Assembly: GCA_948571325.1 (NCBI GenBank)
Contig: CAOZKB010000050.1
Span: 1 to 7,365 of the forward strand
From: an uncultured Candidatus Saccharibacteria bacterium
Lineage (GTDB): Bacteria > Patescibacteriota > Saccharimonadia > Saccharimonadales > Saccharimonadaceae
DNA length: 7,365 bases
Direction: 5' to 3'
Part shown: in pieces, positions 4,891 to 7,365 of the stretch
How the letters are laid out: each line of letters begins with the position of its first letter
Numbering within the stretch: the stretch's first letter is position 1
Position numbers and translations under genes: made by a program
Notes under the pieces: generated by a model
The model's database searches: none
Told to the model about the DNA's origin: nothing
What the model saw: the letters and a program-made list of their open reading frames with translations, nothing else

Positions 4891-6321
4891 TTATTTTGAT
4901 TTTTTGGGGGATTTGAGTTGTGCTTTGAGGAGTTTTTTGGTGACTTTGATGTCTTCAAAATCGTGCGGGCCGTTGTTTCTGAGGATGGTTTTTTCGTGGC
5001 CTTTGCCGAGAATTAAAACGATGTCGCCAGGTTTGGCAAGTTCAAGGGCTTTTTTGATGGCTTGTTTGCGGTCGAGGATAACGAAAAGATCTTGATCGAG
5101 GATTTTGCCGGCCTCTTCGGCGCCTTTGACGAACATGCTGGCGATGGTTTGGGGGTCTTCGTCGCGAGAATCGTCCTCGGTGATGATGACGATGTCGCTG
5201 TTTTGGCCGAGAATTTTGCCACGAGGCTGGCGGGTGGAATGATCGCGTTTACCGGCGCCACCGTGAACAGAGATGATTTTAGATTTGTCGCTTTGCGGTT
5301 TGATACTGGCGAAGACTTTTTCGAGAGCGTCGGGAGCGTGAGCGTAATCGACGATAACTTCAAAATCTTGGCCGGCTTGGATACGGGTCATACGGCCTTC
5401 GACGGAGTTGAGACTGGCGATACCGTGGGAGATTTGGGCGTTAGTGAGGTCGATGAATTTGCCAACGCCGACGGCGGCGAGGGAATTATAGACATTGAAT
5501 TTGCCGGGAATTTGGGTTTCAACGGGAAAAATTTTACCCTCTCCGTGAATATCAAGATTATTTCTCATATCACGACATGAATATTTTATTCCGGATGGAT
5601 CTAGCTCTATATCTGTTGCTTGGAGATTACCATGCTTAATTCCGTAGGAAATTATATCACTGGATGAATAACTGATATTTTCTTTTATATCATATTTGAG
5701 ATATTTTTTGGTAAAGGGGCGGGCGAAAAAGTTGGCGTTTTTGTCGTCGGCATTGATGACGGCACGCCCAGCTTTTTTGAAAAGCTTAAGCTTGGCTTTA
5801 CGATAGTTTTCGAAAGTTTTGTGGTAGTCAAGGTGGTCGTGGGTGAGGTTGGTGAGAACGGCGATTTCGATGGGGATGCCGAGGGTGCGGAATTGCGACA
5901 TGGCATGAGAAGTGACCTCGAGGACGAGGAATTCGGCACCGGCATCAGCGATGGCGCGCATACGGGCGTTGAGAATGCTGACGCGCTCGGTGGTCATGTG
6001 TTCGTACTGAGGGTGTAATTGATGACCATCGAGAATCAGCTCATTGGTTGATTGGTGTTTGGCTGAATTGGGCTGGGAGTCTGGTACGCCGCCCCAAGCA
6101 ACGGTGGTGAGGAGGCCGGTTTTGTAGCCGGCATCGTTAAGCATTTGCCAAATCATAAAGCAGGTAGTGGTTTTGCCGTTGGTGCCGGTGACGCCGATGA
6201 CGCGGAGATTCTTGGCGGGGCGGCCGTAGCGGAGGGTGCTGAAAATAGCTTGACCGAGGTGCCAAGGCAAGACGGCTTGATTGTAAAAAGGTAATTTCTC
6301 CACTTTGCTTTTGAGGCTCAT
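4891..6321 (-). CDS. murE: UDP-N-acetylmuramyl-tripeptide synthetase (MurE)
   Basis: MurE adds the third amino acid to UDP-MurNAc-L-Ala-D-Glu in the cytoplasm during peptidoglycan synthesis. The 476 residues show the family motifs in order: P-loop GVTGTNGKTTT (43-53), LEVTSHA (134-140), NLTHDHLDYH (158-167), YRKAKLKLF (173-181, carbamylated-lysine segment), IPGKFNVYNSLAA (271-283), VEGRM (307-311), DYAHAPDAL (325-333), GGAGKRD (354-360), and GKGHE (439-443). The residues at the usual DNPR specificity motif are DDSR (383-386), so the substrate (meso-DAP, lysine or other) cannot be read with certainty. Only about 40 residues precede the P-loop, against roughly 110 in E. coli MurE, so the UDP-binding N-terminal domain is mostly absent. 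The ATG at 6321 sits at the start predicted from the promoter, so the mRNA is probably leaderless. The tail is Lys-rich. Confidence 0.93.
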   Translation of the reverse strand: MSLKSKVEKLPFYNQAVLPWHLGQAIFSTLRYGRPAKNLRVIGVTGTNGKTTTCFMIWQMLNDAGYKTGLLTTVAWGGVPDSQPNSAKHQSTNELILDGHQLHPQYEHMTTERVSILNARMRAIADAGAEFLVLEVTSHAMSQFRTLGIPIEIAVLTNLTHDHLDYHKTFENYRKAKLKLFKKAGRAVINADDKNANFFARPFTKKYLKYDIKENISYSSSDIISYGIKHGNLQATDIELDPSGIKYSCRDMRNNLDIHGEGKIFPVETQIPGKFNVYNSLAAVGVGKFIDLTNAQISHGIASLNSVEGRMTRIQAGQDFEVIVDYAHAPDALEKVFASIKPQSDKSKIISVHGGAGKRDHSTRQPRGKILGQNSDIVIITEDDSRDEDPQTIASMFVKGAEEAGKILDQDLFVILDRKQAIKKALELAKPGDIVLILGKGHEKTILRNNGPHDFEDIKVTKKLLKAQLKSPKKSK

Positions 6322-6327
6322 AGAGAT

Positions 6328-6336
6328 ATTGTAGCA
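6328..6336 (-). promoter_or_regulatory. Extended -10 promoter of murE
   Basis: TGCTACAAT on the minus strand. The start predicted at 6321-6322 coincides with the A of the murE ATG. It is divergent from the promoter at 6413-6421. Confidence 0.7.
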
Positions 6337-6412
6337 TAAATGAAGCGGTGATTTGGGAAAATCCTGTGTTGGGATGATAATGACTTGAGGTTTTTGGTGC
6401 GGAAAGTTTTTG

Positions 6413-6421
6413 TGCTATAAT
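6413..6421 (+). promoter_or_regulatory. Extended -10 promoter of leader RNA copy 2 / right surface protein
   Basis: TGCTATAAT on plus, with TTGGTG (6394-6399) 16 nt upstream as a partial -35. The predicted start is 6427-6428, exactly where arm A of the leader RNA begins. Confidence 0.7.
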
Positions 6422-6426
6422 TATAG

Positions 6427-6586
6427 TTGAACGATACAACATTAGAAATGCAAATCTTTTTGCTTTTGTAGCTTAATTATAGTTTCAATTACGTAAATAA
6501 AATGGGTGTCACAACCCTCAATGTTTGCGTGATTGAAACTCATGGTTTGCATTGTTGTATCGTTCAATGTTGTGGCACCCATTTTT
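6427..6586 (+). ncRNA. Structured leader RNA (riboswitch/attenuator-like), copy 2
   Basis: Arm A (6427-6441, TTGAACGATACAACA) pairs perfectly over 15 bp with arm B (6553-6567). P2 is GCAAA-TCTT-TTTGC (6450-6463), with three further A-T pairs outside a mismatch. P3 pairs 6481-6493 with 6528-6540 (13 bp, one wobble) and can extend to 6499/6522. Its 22-nt loop is almost filled by D (6502-6515, ATGGGTGTCACAAC), which pairs over 14 bp, one wobble, with C (6569-6582, GTTGTGGCACCCAT). C ends in TTTTT (6582-6586). The D:C helix crosses both P3 and A:B, so it is a pseudoknot. Every element is in the same order as in copy 1 (802-950) with different sequence. Unlike copy 1, no small local hairpin competes at the T-tract; the D:C helix itself abuts it. 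Confidence 0.7.
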
Positions 6587-6589
6587 GTA

Positions 6590-6599
6590 TGTGGCCACA
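6590..6599. repeat. 10-bp palindrome TGTGGCCACA
   Basis: A perfect palindrome between the leader RNA and the Shine-Dalgarno. ACACCC just after it (6597-6602) can pair with GGGTGT of segment D (6504-6509), so it may be an alternative partner in the leader fold. Role unknown. Confidence 0.4.
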
Positions 6600-6623
6600 C
6601 CCAAGAACAAAACCTTAATCCTC

Positions 6624-6629
6624 GGAGGG
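6624..6629 (+). promoter_or_regulatory. Shine-Dalgarno of right surface protein
   Basis: GGAGGG lies 9 nt before the ATG at 6639 and supports that start. Confidence 0.8.
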
Positions 6630-6638
6630 CACGTACCA

Positions 6639-7365
6639 ATGATACATAAAGCAAACCTTAAACTTCACGATCTTGACAGAATAGTAGGTAGTATAAGTCT
6701 TACTTTATTAATCATCCTCCTTTTAGTCTTATTATCCCCCACGGTAACCAACAATACGAGCGCTCTCAACCCTCCTGCTTGGACATCATATCCTGCTAGT
6801 ATTGCTATTGCACTGGATGAGGTGGTAGAGCTTAACGTTACACCCACAGCTAGTGGCAGTACTGGTGCGGCTAGTAGTAAGGTGAAGGTAAAAACTACGG
6901 ATGCTAGTAGTTATGCTATCTATCTCAATACGTTAAGCACCAGTACTGCCATGCAGAATGTGGATAGTACTAAACTAGACGCTATTCACTCCACCCCATC
7001 CAGTGCAACGCTTGCTAGTCTAGAACCTAACACGTGGGGCTATAGCATTAACTCCACTACGTCTGGCACCGAAGCGGAATATCATCCGGTGTCAGAAGCT
7101 AGTACTTTAGTTTATAGTTCTACTAAGTCTGAGGAAGATTTGGAGCTGAGCTTCGGTGCCAAGCTTGATACCAGCCTACCCGCTGGGCAGTATGCTAATA
7201 CTATAGCCGTGTCTGCGGTTGCTTCACCACTCCAAGTGCAAGGCTTGCTAGGCATTAACTATATGCAAGATATGACCAGCGATATTTGCAAAGCAACCGC
7301 AGAACACGACACCAAACAACTCATCGACTCCCGTGATGGTAAAGAATACTGGGTAGCTAAGCTTG
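6639..7365 (+). CDS. Secreted FISUMP-type surface protein, 5' part (partial)
   Basis: The first 242 codons are present; the gene leaves the window at the right edge. Residues 1-15 are polar/basic, 16-33 hydrophobic (SISLTLLIILLLVLL, 18-32), followed by a possible cleavage site after TSA (40-42). The next region is Ser/Thr-rich and beta-like, sharing NTWGY, LPAGQYANTI and NYMQDMTSDIC with matching strings in the left paralogue. It ends in DTKQLIDSRDGKEYWVAKL (224-242), the opening of a FISUMP domain. The last 40 nt are identical to the left gene although the N-terminal halves have diverged strongly. Composition differs from the rest of the window: the plus strand here has no G excess and favours AGT, CTA and GCT codons. 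Export is well supported; the ligand or role is not known. Confidence 0.85.
   Translation, partial: MIHKANLKLHDLDRIVGSISLTLLIILLLVLLSPTVTNNTSALNPPAWTSYPASIAIALDEVVELNVTPTASGSTGAASSKVKVKTTDASSYAIYLNTLSTSTAMQNVDSTKLDAIHSTPSSATLASLEPNTWGYSINSTTSGTEAEYHPVSEASTLVYSSTKSEEDLELSFGAKLDTSLPAGQYANTIAVSAVASPLQVQGLLGINYMQDMTSDICKATAEHDTKQLIDSRDGKEYWVAKL
7326..7365. repeat. 40-bp inverted repeat, right copy
   Basis: Exact reverse complement of 1-40; it is the shared start of the FISUMP domain in the right-hand gene. Confidence 0.9.

Noticed and set aside
5062..5580. 172-codon plus-strand ORF
   Set aside because: Antisense of murE, produced by the strong strand skew; murE motifs are intact on the other strand.
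1..7365. Linear mobile element with terminal inverted repeats
   Set aside because: The end repeats are coding FISUMP sequence, there is no transposase or recombinase, and the content is housekeeping; a contig broken at paralogues is simpler.

Overview
The window looks like a piece of a Saccharibacteria (TM7) or closely related Patescibacteria/CPR genome. The grounds are: secreted proteins that run into a FISUMP-type domain, a MurE with a shortened N-terminus next to a truncated Mur-ligase-like protein, single tRNA genes with their own promoters, and very uniform extended -10 promoters (TGnTA[T/C]AAT), several of which place the transcription start on the start codon. This assignment is inference from family content; no rRNA or marker gene is present.

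Layout. 1-736 (-): 5' part of a secreted FISUMP surface protein, cut by the window edge. About 802-950 (-): its structured leader RNA with its own promoter. 985-1354: two degraded, oppositely oriented C-terminal FISUMP scraps and a perfect 11-bp hairpin. 1426-1513 (-): tRNA-Ser(CGA) with promoter and terminator. 1615-3563 (-): two reading frames that are most simply one protein of about 650 residues, broken or recoded at an A5C5 run at 2740-2749; function unknown. About 3630-3803 (+): a probable small structured RNA, divergent from that gene and ending in a strong bidirectional terminator shared with tRNA-Arg(GCG) at 3803-3879 (-). 4128-4877 (+): Mur-ligase-like protein lacking the C-terminal domain, convergent with murE at 4891-6321 (-). 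6427-6586 (+): second structured leader RNA. 6639-7365 (+): second FISUMP surface protein, again cut by the window edge at the same codon as the first.

The most interesting thing here is the pair of leader RNAs. Their primary sequences are unrelated, but both have the same order of elements: extended -10 promoter; 5' arm A starting at the predicted transcription start; small hairpin P2; long hairpin P3 whose loop carries segment D; 3' arm B closing onto A; then segment C, which pairs back to D as a pseudoknot and runs straight into a T-tract; then about 40-55 nt, a Shine-Dalgarno site and the surface-protein ORF. This looks like a riboswitch- or attenuator-like device specific to this surface-protein family, with a private sequence in each copy. 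I do not recognise it as a known RNA class.

The two surface proteins share the last 40 nt exactly, as inverted repeats at the window ends. Together with the internal FISUMP scraps and the switch in strand composition near 6420, this suggests a recombining multi-copy family and a contig that stops where paralogues become identical. The cell-wall genes (murE and its truncated relative) and tRNA genes between them look like stable housekeeping content.
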